A stretch of 64,000 nt of DNA, taken from positions 248,001-312,000 of the forward strand of contig OY763490.2 in NCBI GenBank assembly GCA_963667505.2, in the 5' to 3' direction. The position numbers and the translations under genes are program-made. The stretch's first letter is position 1. The number at the start of each line of letters is the position of its first letter. The notes beneath the pieces were generated by a model. That model searched no databases. It was not told where the DNA came from and was given only the letters and a program-made list of their open reading frames with translations. Shown here one piece after another: positions 49,283 to 57,865 of this stretch. Source of the DNA: Aldehydirespirator sp963667505. GTDB lineage: Bacteria; Actinomycetota; Acidimicrobiia; Acidimicrobiales; Aldehydirespiratoraceae.

Positions 49283-51537
49283 CCGCGGTGGCATCGTCGC
49301 GCCGACCGACAGCAATGCCCGACGCGCCGGCGCTGCCGCTGCTGTCGGACCCCGACGGCGACGCCGTCCCGGAACGGGACGCATCGCGCGGGAGGGGATC
49401 CGGCGCCAACGGCTCGTCCCGCCCACGGGCCGAAGCAGGAAGCCAGGTACCTTCGTCGGGCGACGCCGGCCCCGACGCGGCGGGAGTGGGCGACACCTAC
49501 GACGCCGAATCCATCGAGACGCTCGAGGGTCTGGAGGCCGTCCGCAAGCGTCCCGCCATGTACATCGGCGGCAACGGCTCCGAGGGTCTGATGCACCTCG
49601 TTTGGGAGATCGTCGACAACGCGGTCGACGAGGCCGCCGCCGGCTTTGCGAAGAAGGTGGACGTGACGCTGCGCCGCGATGGGTCGATCGAGGTAGCCGA
49701 CAACGGCCGGGGCATCCCGGTCGACAAGCACCCCGACCGCGACGTGTCGGCCCTCGAGGTCGTCTTCACCGAACTGCACGCGGGAGGCAAGTTCGGCGAC
49801 GGCGCCTACAAGGCGTCCGGCGGTCTTCACGGCGTCGGCGCCTCCGTCGTCAACGCCCTCTCCACGCGGGTGGACGTCGAAGTCCGCCGCGACGGCTACG
49901 TGCACGAACTGAGCTTCAAGGACCAGGAGCCGGGCCACTTCGTGGGCGGCGAGTTCCGACCCAGCAGCGACGTGCGGCCCACCACCCGGCGCACCAGGGC
50001 GACCGGCACGAGGGTCAGGTTCTTCCCCGACCGGGACCTGTTCCATCCCGAGGCCCGGGTGGACGCCGACGAGGTGCGCAGCCGGGTCCAGCAAATGTGC
50101 TTTCTCGTGCCCGGTCTCAGGATGACCGTCGTCGACAGTCGGCCCGGCCAGGAAGGCGATCCGTTCACATTCGTCAGCCGGGGCGGGCTCGCCGATTTGG
50201 TGAAGGAGCGCTCCGAGCACATCGGCGGGGATGCCGTCAGCGGCGTCATCACCGCCAACGGCATCGAGCGCTTCACCGAGAAGGTGCCCGTGGACGGCAG
50301 GATCACCGAGGTCGAGAGGGAGTGCACCGTCCAGATCGCGCTGCGCTGGATGGACGGTTACGACAACGATGTGGTGTCGTTCGTGAACACCATTCCCACT
50401 CCAGCGGGCGGGACTCACCTGAGCGGGTTCGACAGGGCGCTGACCCGGGTCGTCAACAGCGTCCTGCTCAAGGACAACCGCAAGCTTGCCGCCCTCGCCC
50501 GCCAGCACAAGAACGGCAAGACGACCGCTGGCAAGGACGACGTGCGCGAAGGCCTGGTCGCCGCGGTCAAGGTGACCCTCTCCGAGCCGCAGTTCCGGGG
50601 CCAGACCAAACAGGAGCTGGGCACGCCGGCGGTCGAAGGAATCGTGGCCCGGGTCACCTACGAGCAGTTCAAAGAGTGGTTCGAGCCGGGAGGCGGGCCC
50701 CGGTCCCAGGTGAAGGCCATCGGTGACAAGGTGGCCTCCGCGGTCGCCAACCGGGTCGCTTCCAAGCAGATGCTCGACACCAAGCGCAAGGCGGCGAGCC
50801 TCGGTTCCACCGGCATGCCCGACAAGCTGGCCGACTGCCGCGTCCACGGCTCCGAGGCCGAACTGGTCCTGGTGGAGGGCGACTCGGCTGCGGGCCCGGC
50901 CAAACGGGGCCGGGACTCGGAGTTCATGGCGATCCTGCCGCTGCGGGGCAAGATCGTGAACGCGGCCAAGGCGAGCGCCAAGCAGGTGCTCGACAACGCC
51001 GAGGCCAAGGCGATCTTCACCGCCATGGGCGCAGGCGCGGGCGAGGCCTTCGACATCGACGCCGCCCGATACGGCCGGATCGTCATCCTGTGCGACGCCG
51101 ATGTGGACGGCAGCCACATCCGATGCCTGCTGCTGACCCTGATCCACCAGTACATGACGGAGATGCTCGTCCGGGGCCGCGTGTTCTCGGCCCAGCCGCC
51201 GCTGTACACCGCGCGGGTGGGGGACCGGACCTACCGGGCCTACTCCGACGAGGAGCGAGACCGCATCACCGACGAGCTGTGTCGAGGCAAGCGCAGGCGC
51301 GACAACATCAAGTGGCAGCGGTTCAAGGGCCTGGGGGAGATGAACACCGACGAGCTCCGGCACTGCGCGCTGGACCCGGCCACTCGCACGCTGAGGCGCC
51401 TCACCATGGCCGACGCGCGGCAGGCAGGCGACGCCGCAGCGATGTTCGACGTCCTCATGGGCAGCGACGTGGCCCTGAGGCGCGACTACCTCATTGAGAA
51501 CTCGTCGTTGGTCGACGCGGAGACGCTCGACATATGA
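49279..51537 (+). CDS. parE: Type IIA topoisomerase subunit B (ParE-like)
   Basis: A 752-residue ATPase subunit. The GHKL fold shows V-D-N-A-V-D-E near residue 114, D-N-G-R-G-I-P, and G-G-L-H-G-V-G-A-S-V-V-N-A-L-S near residue 181. The TOPRIM domain has L-V-E-G-D-S-A-A-G and D-A-D-V-D-G-S-H, the metal-binding pairs. The first 65 residues are a low-complexity extension, so GTG 49288 or ATG 49315 are also possible starts; 49279 gives GTGA overlap with parC. The last codons (E-T-L-D-I) are the first unit of the adjacent repeat array. Confidence 0.88.
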   Translation: MTAVASSRRPTAMPDAPALPLLSDPDGDAVPERDASRGRGSGANGSSRPRAEAGSQVPSSGDAGPDAAGVGDTYDAESIETLEGLEAVRKRPAMYIGGNGSEGLMHLVWEIVDNAVDEAAAGFAKKVDVTLRRDGSIEVADNGRGIPVDKHPDRDVSALEVVFTELHAGGKFGDGAYKASGGLHGVGASVVNALSTRVDVEVRRDGYVHELSFKDQEPGHFVGGEFRPSSDVRPTTRRTRATGTRVRFFPDRDLFHPEARVDADEVRSRVQQMCFLVPGLRMTVVDSRPGQEGDPFTFVSRGGLADLVKERSEHIGGDAVSGVITANGIERFTEKVPVDGRITEVERECTVQIALRWMDGYDNDVVSFVNTIPTPAGGTHLSGFDRALTRVVNSVLLKDNRKLAALARQHKNGKTTAGKDDVREGLVAAVKVTLSEPQFRGQTKQELGTPAVEGIVARVTYEQFKEWFEPGGGPRSQVKAIGDKVASAVANRVASKQMLDTKRKAASLGSTGMPDKLADCRVHGSEAELVLVEGDSAAGPAKRGRDSEFMAILPLRGKIVNAAKASAKQVLDNAEAKAIFTAMGAGAGEAFDIDAARYGRIVILCDADVDGSHIRCLLLTLIHQYMTEMLVRGRVFSAQPPLYTARVGDRTYRAYSDEERDRITDELCRGKRRRDNIKWQRFKGLGEMNTDELRHCALDPATRTLRRLTMADARQAGDAAAMFDVLMGSDVALRRDYLIENSSLVDAETLDI

Positions 51538-51694
51538 GACGCATTGACGTATGAGACGCTCGACATATAAGACGCTCGACATATGAGACGCCTTGACGTA
51601 TGAGACGCTCGACATATGAGACGCATTGACGTATGAGACGCTCGACATATAAGACGCTCGACATATGAGACGCATTGACGTATGAGACGCAAAT
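51520..51694 (+). repeat. Ten-unit 16/17-bp tandem array fused to the parE stop
   Basis: Two unit types alternate: A, GAGACGCTCGACATAT (or with AAGACG), 16 bp, and B, GAGACGCATTGACGTAT, 17 bp. The order is A B A A' B, twice, so an 82-bp higher-order unit (51520-51601 and 51602-51683) is repeated with a single base change (CAT to CCT in one B). A partial eleventh unit follows. The first A is the end of parE itself (Glu-Thr-Leu-Asp-Ile then TGA). There are no spacers. Confidence 0.95.
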
Positions 51695-51767
51695 GAGACA
51701 TGTGGCGGGCTGCGCTGCCGACAGCCCGGCTGCGGCCGGTATCCGGGCCGGTGTCCGACCGGTGAGC

Positions 51768-51773
51768 TAGAAC
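51768..51773 (+). promoter_or_regulatory. Candidate -10 box of the RecB-like nuclease gene
   Basis: TAGAAC ends 6 bases before the ATG at 51780. It keeps TA but not the final T of the other boxes, so it is weaker. Confidence 0.35.
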
Positions 51774-51779
51774 AGCGGA

Positions 51780-52670
51780 ATGCAGATCGAGTTCGAGCCG
51801 GCGGACCTGCTCGATCCCGTCAACGGCGGGGCGGTCGGCCCCGAAGGCCGTCCCGCCCCACCGCAGCGGCTGTCGCCGTCGGGCGCTTCGACGTTCGAGC
51901 AGTGTCCGCGACGGTGGCGCTTCCGGTACGTGGAGCGCCTGCCCGAGCCGTCGGGGGTCGAGGCTCTGGTGGGGACGCTCGCGCATCGGGTGCTGGAACT
52001 GCTGATGCAGCAGGTCCCGGGCCGGCGGACCAAAGACGAGGCCCGGCGCATCGCCAGGGCGGTGTGGCCCGAGACGGCCGCGAGCGAGGACTACCGGGAC
52101 CTGGGGCTGAGCGAAGACGAGGCCCGTGAGTTCCGCTGGCGGGCCTGGCGCGCCATCGAGGGCCTGTGGCACCTGGAGGACCCCGCCGACGTCGAGGTCG
52201 AGGCCACAGAGGAGCATGTGTCGGTGATGCTGGGCGAAGTGCCGTTCAGGGGGGTGGTCGACCGCTTGGAGCGGGAACCTGACGGCCTGGTCGTGAGCGA
52301 CTACAAGTCCGGCCGCGCACCGTCGGCTCGCTTCGCGCCAGCCCGCCTGCATCAAGTGCTCCTCTACGCGGCCGCGGTGGGGGAGCTGACCGGAGAACCG
52401 CCGGTCAGAGCGCGTCTCCTGTACTTGGGACAGAGGATCGTGGCCGCATCGGCGGCCGCCGCCGAGACCGAAGCGGCGGTCGCTCACCTGTCGGAGACAT
52501 GGGACGCGATCGTCGATGCCTGCGACGCCGACGAGTTCGAGCCCCGACCCGGCCCTCTCTGCCGCTACTGCGCCTACGCGGCGCGATGCCCGGAGGGCCA
52601 GGCCGAGACAGCCCGACGCGCCGCCCTGCGAGCCGCCGAGGACGAGTACCTGATGCGTCTGGCGGGCTAG
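51780..52670 (+). CDS. RecB-family PD-(D/E)XK exonuclease with Fe-S cysteines
   Basis: A 296-residue stand-alone nuclease of the PDDEXK_1/Cas4-AddB type. Catalytic residues are His in G-T-L-A-H-R-V near residue 65, Asp in G-V-V-D-R-L and D-Y-K near residue 178. Cys42 (in F-E-Q-C-P-R-R-W) with Cys261, Cys264 and Cys270 fits the four-Cys Fe-S cluster of AddB/Cas4 nucleases. It has no helicase partner or cas gene nearby; similar single proteins are common in actinomycetes. It starts 85 bases after the repeat array. Confidence 0.83.
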   Translation: MQIEFEPADLLDPVNGGAVGPEGRPAPPQRLSPSGASTFEQCPRRWRFRYVERLPEPSGVEALVGTLAHRVLELLMQQVPGRRTKDEARRIARAVWPETAASEDYRDLGLSEDEAREFRWRAWRAIEGLWHLEDPADVEVEATEEHVSVMLGEVPFRGVVDRLEREPDGLVVSDYKSGRAPSARFAPARLHQVLLYAAAVGELTGEPPVRARLLYLGQRIVAASAAAAETEAAVAHLSETWDAIVDACDADEFEPRPGPLCRYCAYAARCPEGQAETARRAALRAAEDEYLMRLAG

Positions 52671-52685
52671 AGAGCCCGGCGCGGC

Positions 52686-52979
52686 CTACAGCAAGCGCCT
52701 GCGCCTCATGCGCGACCACAGCCAAACCAGGGCGGCGACGACGATGGCGGCCCTGAGCATGGTCGAGAACCCGCCCGCATACAGCAGCCTGTCGCTCCAG
52801 GAGCCGGTCGGTCCGTCTGCTGCCACCGTCCCAGCGGGCGTCGGGTCTGCGCCAGGGGCGCCCTCACGCGGCGGGTCATTGGGCGGCGGCGGGGTCTCGT
52901 CGAGAAGCGAGTCGACGGGTGAGGGCCGGTTCTCGTCAGTGAGTCGGCTGGGCCGCTCGCGTTGGGGGTCATAGGCCAT
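52686..52979 (-). CDS. Hypothetical small protein with C-terminal membrane helix
   Basis: 97 residues: an Asp/Pro-rich first 60 residues, then a hydrophobic segment (A-A-I-V-V-A-A-L-V-W-L-W) and a basic end (R-M-R-R-R-R). It resembles in layout, not sequence, the protein at 21837. GGGAGG lies 7 bases before the ATG. It is convergent with the RecB-like gene. No function can be given. Confidence 0.6.
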   Translation of the reverse strand: MAYDPQRERPSRLTDENRPSPVDSLLDETPPPPNDPPREGAPGADPTPAGTVAADGPTGSWSDRLLYAGGFSTMLRAAIVVAALVWLWSRMRRRRLL

Positions 52980-53052
52980 GGCGGTGCCTCCCGATCACTG
53001 TCCCGGTGAACCCGTGCGGTCCACAGCGCCGGATTCGTCGACCATCTCCGCC

Positions 53053-53850
53053 CTAGCAGTGCTCGACGCCCACGACAAGATCGTAGAGCTGATCGAAGTC
53101 GGCGCAGGCGTCGGCGGCCCCTTGGCGCGACGCGAGCGAATGAACGGGCCGCGAGCGGGCTGCGGCCTCGGCCAGCGCAGCCCGCAGGCGGATCGGTGGC
53201 AGCACCAGCCTGCCGTGGTCGGCGGCGAGCTGCTCATGCCAGTAGCGGGCGTCTCGTGTGCGACCCAAGCCGTTCACGGCCACCCCGACCACATCCAGTC
53301 CCGAGGGCTTGCGGGCGGCGATGCGTTCGATGGTCCGCAGGATCTCGTCCACACCGTCGGAGGACCAGGCGCTCGGCTCGGTGACTACCAGAGCTGAGTC
53401 GGCGGCGAACAGCGCGTTGACCGTCAACAGCCCCAGCGAAGGCGGGCAGTCGATCAGCACCAGGGGCTCGTGCTGGCCCGAGAAGGCCACCCTGAGCCTG
53501 TCCCGCGCCCCGACCGGGTCGGCGAGCAGCTGTCGCTCACGGGCGGCTAGGGCGGTGGTGGACGGCACGACCCGGGGCGGCAGGCCTCCCTCGGCGGGCC
53601 AAGCAGACACGGCGGCCAGATCGGCGATGACTCCGGGTCGGTCGTCGTCCAGGGCCTCGTCGACCGTCCGGTCGGGATTCGAGACGCCCAACCCGGTAGT
53701 GGCGTTGCCCTGCGGGTCGAGGTCGACCACCAGACAGGAGTGTCGCCGAGCCCAGGCGACGGAGGCCAGACCCAGTGTGGCCGTGGTCTTGCCGACTCCG
53801 CCCTTCTGGTTGACCAATGCGATCGTCGGCACCTCCGAACGGTAGTTCAC
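53053..53850 (-). CDS. ParA/MinD-family ATPase, orphan
   Basis: A 265-residue deviant Walker ATPase. K-G-G-V-G-K-T-T near residue 16 is the ParA-type Walker A with the signature Lys. D-L-D-P-Q-G-N and L-I-D-C-P-P-S-L-G complete the site. No parB or parS candidate is adjacent, so it is unlikely to be the chromosomal segregation ParA. Orphan ParAs position other cargo such as transport or chemosensory complexes; the cargo here is unknown. Confidence 0.85.
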   Translation of the reverse strand: MNYRSEVPTIALVNQKGGVGKTTATLGLASVAWARRHSCLVVDLDPQGNATTGLGVSNPDRTVDEALDDDRPGVIADLAAVSAWPAEGGLPPRVVPSTTALAARERQLLADPVGARDRLRVAFSGQHEPLVLIDCPPSLGLLTVNALFAADSALVVTEPSAWSSDGVDEILRTIERIAARKPSGLDVVGVAVNGLGRTRDARYWHEQLAADHGRLVLPPIRLRAALAEAAARSRPVHSLASRQGAADACADFDQLYDLVVGVEHC

Positions 53851-53931
53851 GCTGCGAGCGTTGGCCTACAGTTCCCAGTAGCGGCCGACGACTCGCGCCG
53901 AAAGCGTCCGCCAGGCAGCACACTTGCAGCC

Positions 53932-55161
53932 GTGGCCCGTGCGTCGAGGCATCGCAAGCGGCGAGCCCTCTGGATCGGCGAACTGCTAGCCGTCCGCAGC
54001 GCCTTCGGCGCGCTCGTGCTGGCTGCCCTGGCCAGCCTCGTCGCAGGCCTCATCCTGGCAGCCGCGACCGACACACTCGAGGAGTTGCCGGGTCTGCTCC
54101 TGCTAGTTCCTGCCGCCATCGCGGTGAAGGGCAACATCTTCGGCGCTCTGGGCAGCCGCCTCGGCACTGCCATCCACGCTGGGACGTTCCGTCTCGCGGG
54201 GGGACGCGACTCGGTGATGGCACAGAACACCGCGGCGTCCATCGCACTGAGCCTGGTGCTCGGCCTGGCTTTGGCGGTGATGGCGAAGGCGATGGCCCTG
54301 GCCTTCAACGTGTCGCCCACGATGTCTCTGTCGGAGTTCGTGGTGATATCGGCCTTCGGGTGCCTGATCGCGGCGGTGGTCGTCCTGGCCATCACCTTGG
54401 TCACGACCGCGGGCGCCGTCCGCTTCGGCTGGGACCTGGACAATGTCGTCGCACCTCTCGTCACGGCGACCGGCGATGTGGTGACCTTGCCGTCGTTGCT
54501 GATCGCGGCCGAGCTAACCGGGTTCAGAGTGCTGACCCCGGCGGTGGCTTGGGCGCTGGCCGTGCTGGCCGCGCTGAGCGCAGCTTGGGGTTTGAGGAGC
54601 CGCATGAGCGACCTTCGCACGATCATGCGCGAGTCGGTCCCCGTCCTGATCCTGGCTGGGCTGATGGACTTGGTGGCGGGCATCACTGTCGAGAAGCGCA
54701 TCGACGACTTCCTCGCGTTCCCGGTGCTGCTTGTGCTCCTGCCCGGCTTCCTCAGCACTGCCGGGGCCTTGGGCGGAGTGCTGTCGAGCAGGCTGTCCAC
54801 CAAGCTGCATCTGGGCCTGACCACGCCGTCGCCGGTGCCGTCGGGGCCCGCGCGGATGGACCTGGCCAACACGTTCGCTCTGTCGGTGCCGGTGTTCGCG
54901 CTGCTCGGCCTGGCCGCGTCGGTGGCAGGGGAGGCATTCGGCCATGCCGGGCCCGGGCTCGCAGACCTGGTCGCCGTGGCGCTGCTCGGCGGGGTCCTGG
55001 CCACCGTGCTGGTGGTGGCGGTCGCCTACTACGGAACCCTCGCGGCGGTGCGCTTCGGGCTCGACCCCGACACCTACGGGATCCCGACGGTCACCTCCTC
55101 CCTCGACCTGGTCGGGGCGTTCACCTTGATCGTGGCCGTGGTCGTGGTGGGCGTGGCGTGA
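53932..55161 (+). CDS. MgtE/SLC41-like divalent cation transporter (membrane domain only)
   Basis: A 409-residue membrane protein with about ten hydrophobic segments in two halves. Each half has the SLC41/MgtE signature: L-D-N-V-V-A-P-L-V-T-A-T-G-D-V near residue 167 and D-P-D-T-Y-G-I-P-T-V-T-S near residue 382. The N-terminal cytosolic N and CBS sensor domains of classical MgtE are missing. The regulatory PhoU-RCK_C protein encoded next probably takes over that role. The Mg2+ substrate is inferred from the family. The start is uncertain; GTG 53932 precedes the first membrane region. Confidence 0.8.
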   Translation: MARASRHRKRRALWIGELLAVRSAFGALVLAALASLVAGLILAAATDTLEELPGLLLLVPAAIAVKGNIFGALGSRLGTAIHAGTFRLAGGRDSVMAQNTAASIALSLVLGLALAVMAKAMALAFNVSPTMSLSEFVVISAFGCLIAAVVVLAITLVTTAGAVRFGWDLDNVVAPLVTATGDVVTLPSLLIAAELTGFRVLTPAVAWALAVLAALSAAWGLRSRMSDLRTIMRESVPVLILAGLMDLVAGITVEKRIDDFLAFPVLLVLLPGFLSTAGALGGVLSSRLSTKLHLGLTTPSPVPSGPARMDLANTFALSVPVFALLGLAASVAGEAFGHAGPGLADLVAVALLGGVLATVLVVAVAYYGTLAAVRFGLDPDTYGIPTVTSSLDLVGAFTLIVAVVVVGVA

Positions 55162-55288
55162 CTCCGCAGGTGGGGCGCGACCCCGAGATCGGCCCAGGTC
55201 TGGAGCCCGGAGCGCCTTGCGGTGGACGGGTTCCGGGCGTGACGCCCGAACAGGCAGGCAATACGATGGCGGAACCCTTCAGGGGGGC

Positions 55289-56563
55289 ATGATGGACGAC
55301 AGACCTCGCAATCTGCGCGAGATGCTGGCAGAGGCCAAGGACACCTCCGAGCTGATGGTCGACCTGGCCTACGCCGCGCTGTACTTCGGCGATCCGGACA
55401 TGGCCGACGAGATCGGCGAGCTCGAGGAGCGCATGAGCCACCTCGTGCAGGCCATGAGGGCTGTCTGCATCCTGGCGGTGCGGCATCCACGCGACGCCGA
55501 GGGGATGTCGTCGGTGCTGCAGGTGATCTCCGCCATCGAGCGGATAGCCAACGACGCGGTCGACATCGCGCGCATCGTCACCCACCGTGTGGGCATCCCC
55601 GCCGAGCTGGTGGCAGATCTGAGTGCCGCTGAGGAAGTGTCGCACCGGGTGCTCGTGTCAGACGGCTCGCTGCTGGCCCACCGGCGCCTCGCCGACCACG
55701 AGATGCCTGTGCAGATGGGCATGCGGGTGATGGCGGTGCGGCGCGAACGCGACTGGATCACCGGTGTGGGAGGAGACACCATCGTCGTCCCCGACGACGT
55801 CTTGTTCCTGCGCGGCTCCCCCGAGGGGATCGAGGAGCTGCGCAAACTGGCCGGGTCGCCGGGGTGGTCGCCGCCGCGGATGCCAGACGGTCCCGTCGCA
55901 ACCGAGCTTGAACGGGCCGTCGATGTCCTGGTCGAGATGAAGAACCTCTCGGAGGTCGCCGTCGGCCTCGCCTACTCGGCGCTCGTGCTGCGGGACGAGA
56001 GCCTCGCGGCCGAGGTTCGTCACCTTGAGGACCGGCTCGACGAGATGAAGGACCGGCTGGAGATGTGGGTCCTGCGCGCCGCCCGCGACGATGTGGAGGA
56101 GTCGGGCCTGCGAGGACTGCTCCAGCTCTCGCAGGCCGCAGAGGACATCGGAGACCAGGCCCAGCAGATGGTTTGGATAATCGAGCGGCAGGAGGAGATC
56201 CATCCCATCTTGGCTGTGGCGCTGGGCGACAGCGACGAAGTCGTCGTGCACCTCCCGGTGGCGGCCGGCTCGGAGGCGGACGGATCGACGCTCGGCGAGC
56301 TGCGGCTCAACATCGAGCCCGGCTTCACGGTGCTGGCCATCCGCCGCGGCGGCCAGTACCGGTATCGGCCTCGCGGCAAAGTGCGTCTCGAGGACGGGGA
56401 CGCGTTGATCGCGAGCGGACCGGACGAAGGCCGTGAGAGGCTGGCCGAAATGTGCGGGTGGCTGCTGTTGCACCGCGACGACGAGACCCGAATGACCCTC
56501 GAGCCTCTGGTCAGGGCGGCCCGCGTCCCGGAGTCGGGCCGCGCTGCGGCGTCGCGGCGCTAG
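55289..56563 (+). CDS. PhoU-RCK_C regulatory protein (two repeats)
   Basis: A 424-residue soluble protein built from two PhoU-like helical domains (about residues 5-105 and 210-310), each followed by an RCK_C/TrkA_C beta domain (about 125-190 and 325-405). Similar second-domain beginnings (V-M-A-V-R-R-E and V-L-A-I-R-R-G-G) show an internal duplication. RCK_C domains bind ions or nucleotides such as c-di-AMP to gate transporters, so this likely controls the MgtE-like transporter encoded 127 bases upstream. AGGGGGG sits just before ATG 55289; ATG 55292 is one codon later. Confidence 0.83.
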   Translation: MMDDRPRNLREMLAEAKDTSELMVDLAYAALYFGDPDMADEIGELEERMSHLVQAMRAVCILAVRHPRDAEGMSSVLQVISAIERIANDAVDIARIVTHRVGIPAELVADLSAAEEVSHRVLVSDGSLLAHRRLADHEMPVQMGMRVMAVRRERDWITGVGGDTIVVPDDVLFLRGSPEGIEELRKLAGSPGWSPPRMPDGPVATELERAVDVLVEMKNLSEVAVGLAYSALVLRDESLAAEVRHLEDRLDEMKDRLEMWVLRAARDDVEESGLRGLLQLSQAAEDIGDQAQQMVWIIERQEEIHPILAVALGDSDEVVVHLPVAAGSEADGSTLGELRLNIEPGFTVLAIRRGGQYRYRPRGKVRLEDGDALIASGPDEGRERLAEMCGWLLLHRDDETRMTLEPLVRAARVPESGRAAASRR

Positions 56564-56566
56564 CTT
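56561..56566 (+). promoter_or_regulatory. Candidate -10 box of mca
   Basis: TAGCTT, overlapping the stop codon of the PhoU-RCK_C gene, ends 8 bases before the ATG at 56575. Confidence 0.4.
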
Positions 56567-56574
56567 CGGCGATC

Positions 56575-57450
56575 ATGGCCGAGCGGTTGTGCCTGCTAAC
56601 CGTCCACGCCCATCCCGACGACGAGGCGTCCAAGGGTGCTTCGACCGTGGCCCGGTACCACGCCGAGGGTGTGCGAACCGTGCTTGTCTGCTGCACCGGC
56701 GGGGAGGAGGGCGAGATCCTCAACCCTGCTCTGGACGGGCCGGACATGGCCGAGAGGCTGGCCGAGGTACGGGCTGAGGAATTGGCCCGGGCCGCGGCGG
56801 CGATCGGTTACGACTCGGTGGAGATGCTCGGCTACCGCGACTCCGGCATGGCCGGTTCAGAGGCCAACGAGCATCCCGACTGCTTCGCTCGGGCCGACCA
56901 TCGCGAGGCCGTGGACCGGCTGGTGGAGCTGATCCGCCGCCACCGTCCCCAAGTGGTGGTCACCTACCCGGAGGACCAGAGCGGCTATCGGCACCCGGAT
57001 CACGTGCGGGTTCACGACATATCGGTGCCCGCCTTCGAACTGGCTGGCGACGGCGCCCACCGCCCGGACCTCGGCGATCCGTGGGCGCCGTCGAAGCTGT
57101 ACTACACGCTCTGGTCCCGCAAACGAATAGAGGAGCGTCACCAGGCGTTCAAGGACCTGGGCTTGGAGTCGCCCTACAGCGAGTGGTGGTTCAAGCGGGA
57201 GTCCACCGACGATGAGATCACCACCCAGGTTCCGGTGGACGGGTTCATCGACGCGCGGACCGAAGGCCTGCTCGCGCACGCTACCCAGATCGATCCGGAG
57301 TCGTCCTTCTGGTTCGGGCTGCCGGACGAGGTCGAGCGATCGATTCATCCCTATGACGACTACACGCTGGCCCGAGGACCCCGGCCGGCCGAGTTGCCCG
57401 AGCGCGACCTGTTCGAGGGTCTGCGAGCCGACTCGGGCGGCGGGGACTGA
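56575..57450 (+). CDS. mca: Mycothiol S-conjugate amidase
   Basis: A 291-residue zinc amidase. Metal ligands are H-A-H-P-D-D-E near residue 11 and H-P-D-H in G-Y-R-H-P-D-H-V near residue 140; T-G-G-E-E-G near residue 42 is the family loop. The W-S-R-K-R segment and length favour Mca, which cleaves mycothiol conjugates during detoxification, over MshB, which deacetylates the precursor. It implies that the organism makes mycothiol. Confidence 0.92.
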   Translation: MAERLCLLTVHAHPDDEASKGASTVARYHAEGVRTVLVCCTGGEEGEILNPALDGPDMAERLAEVRAEELARAAAAIGYDSVEMLGYRDSGMAGSEANEHPDCFARADHREAVDRLVELIRRHRPQVVVTYPEDQSGYRHPDHVRVHDISVPAFELAGDGAHRPDLGDPWAPSKLYYTLWSRKRIEERHQAFKDLGLESPYSEWWFKRESTDDEITTQVPVDGFIDARTEGLLAHATQIDPESSFWFGLPDEVERSIHPYDDYTLARGPRPAELPERDLFEGLRADSGGGD

Positions 57451-57451
57451 C

Positions 57452-57826
57452 GTGGCTCCGGAACCGCCGGACGAGGACTGGTTCGAGGCCGCCGGAGGAG
57501 TTCTCGGCGAGATTCATGATCCCGACCTGCCCGACGGTGGCGTGCAGTTCACGGTGAGTGGTTCGCCGGCAGGCACCGTCTCATTCCACATCGTCGTCGA
57601 CTCTGGAGATGTGAGCGTCTCACCGGGGCGGCACCCGCAGCCGGAGGCCGTGCTCGGCTGGAACTACGCCAAGCTGCTCACGGCTCTGGAGGGCGACTCG
57701 CCTCTGGAGGTCGCCTACATGTCGGGGGATCTGAAGCTGGAGGGCGACCAAGTGCTGGTGTTCGACGGGTGGCGCTCGCTGTGCCGGTCGCCGCAGCTCA
57801 AGCAGGCGCTGGCTGCGCTGGGCTGA
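57452..57826 (+). CDS. SCP2-type sterol-binding domain protein
   Basis: A 124-residue single-domain protein. V-Q-F-T-V-S-G-S-P-A-G, V-S-F-H-I-V-V and the amphipathic Y-A-K-L-L-T-A-L-E-G helix fit the SCP2 lipid-binding fold, as does Y-M-S-G-D-L-K-L-E-G-D near residue 90. Such proteins carry lipids or acyl-CoAs. It starts with GTG one base after the mca stop, so is translated with it. Confidence 0.78.
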   Translation: MAPEPPDEDWFEAAGGVLGEIHDPDLPDGGVQFTVSGSPAGTVSFHIVVDSGDVSVSPGRHPQPEAVLGWNYAKLLTALEGDSPLEVAYMSGDLKLEGDQVLVFDGWRSLCRSPQLKQALAALG

Positions 57827-57865
57827 GTCGGGGCGCGGTCGGGCCTAATCGTCTCCCAGAAGCGC

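Noticed and set aside
46763..51537. Assignment of the topoisomerase pair as gyrA-gyrB
   Set aside because: R-Y-T-E-C-R near the catalytic Tyr and a degenerate GyrA box favour the ParC type, although gyrase function cannot be excluded without a genome-wide view.
51520..51694. CRISPR array or phage attachment repeats
   Set aside because: Units of 16-17 bp follow each other without spacers, and no integrase or tRNA is adjacent.
51780..52670. Cas4 of a CRISPR system
   Set aside because: The fold and four cysteines fit Cas4-like nucleases, but no cas1, cas2 or array is present and stand-alone RecB-like proteins are common.
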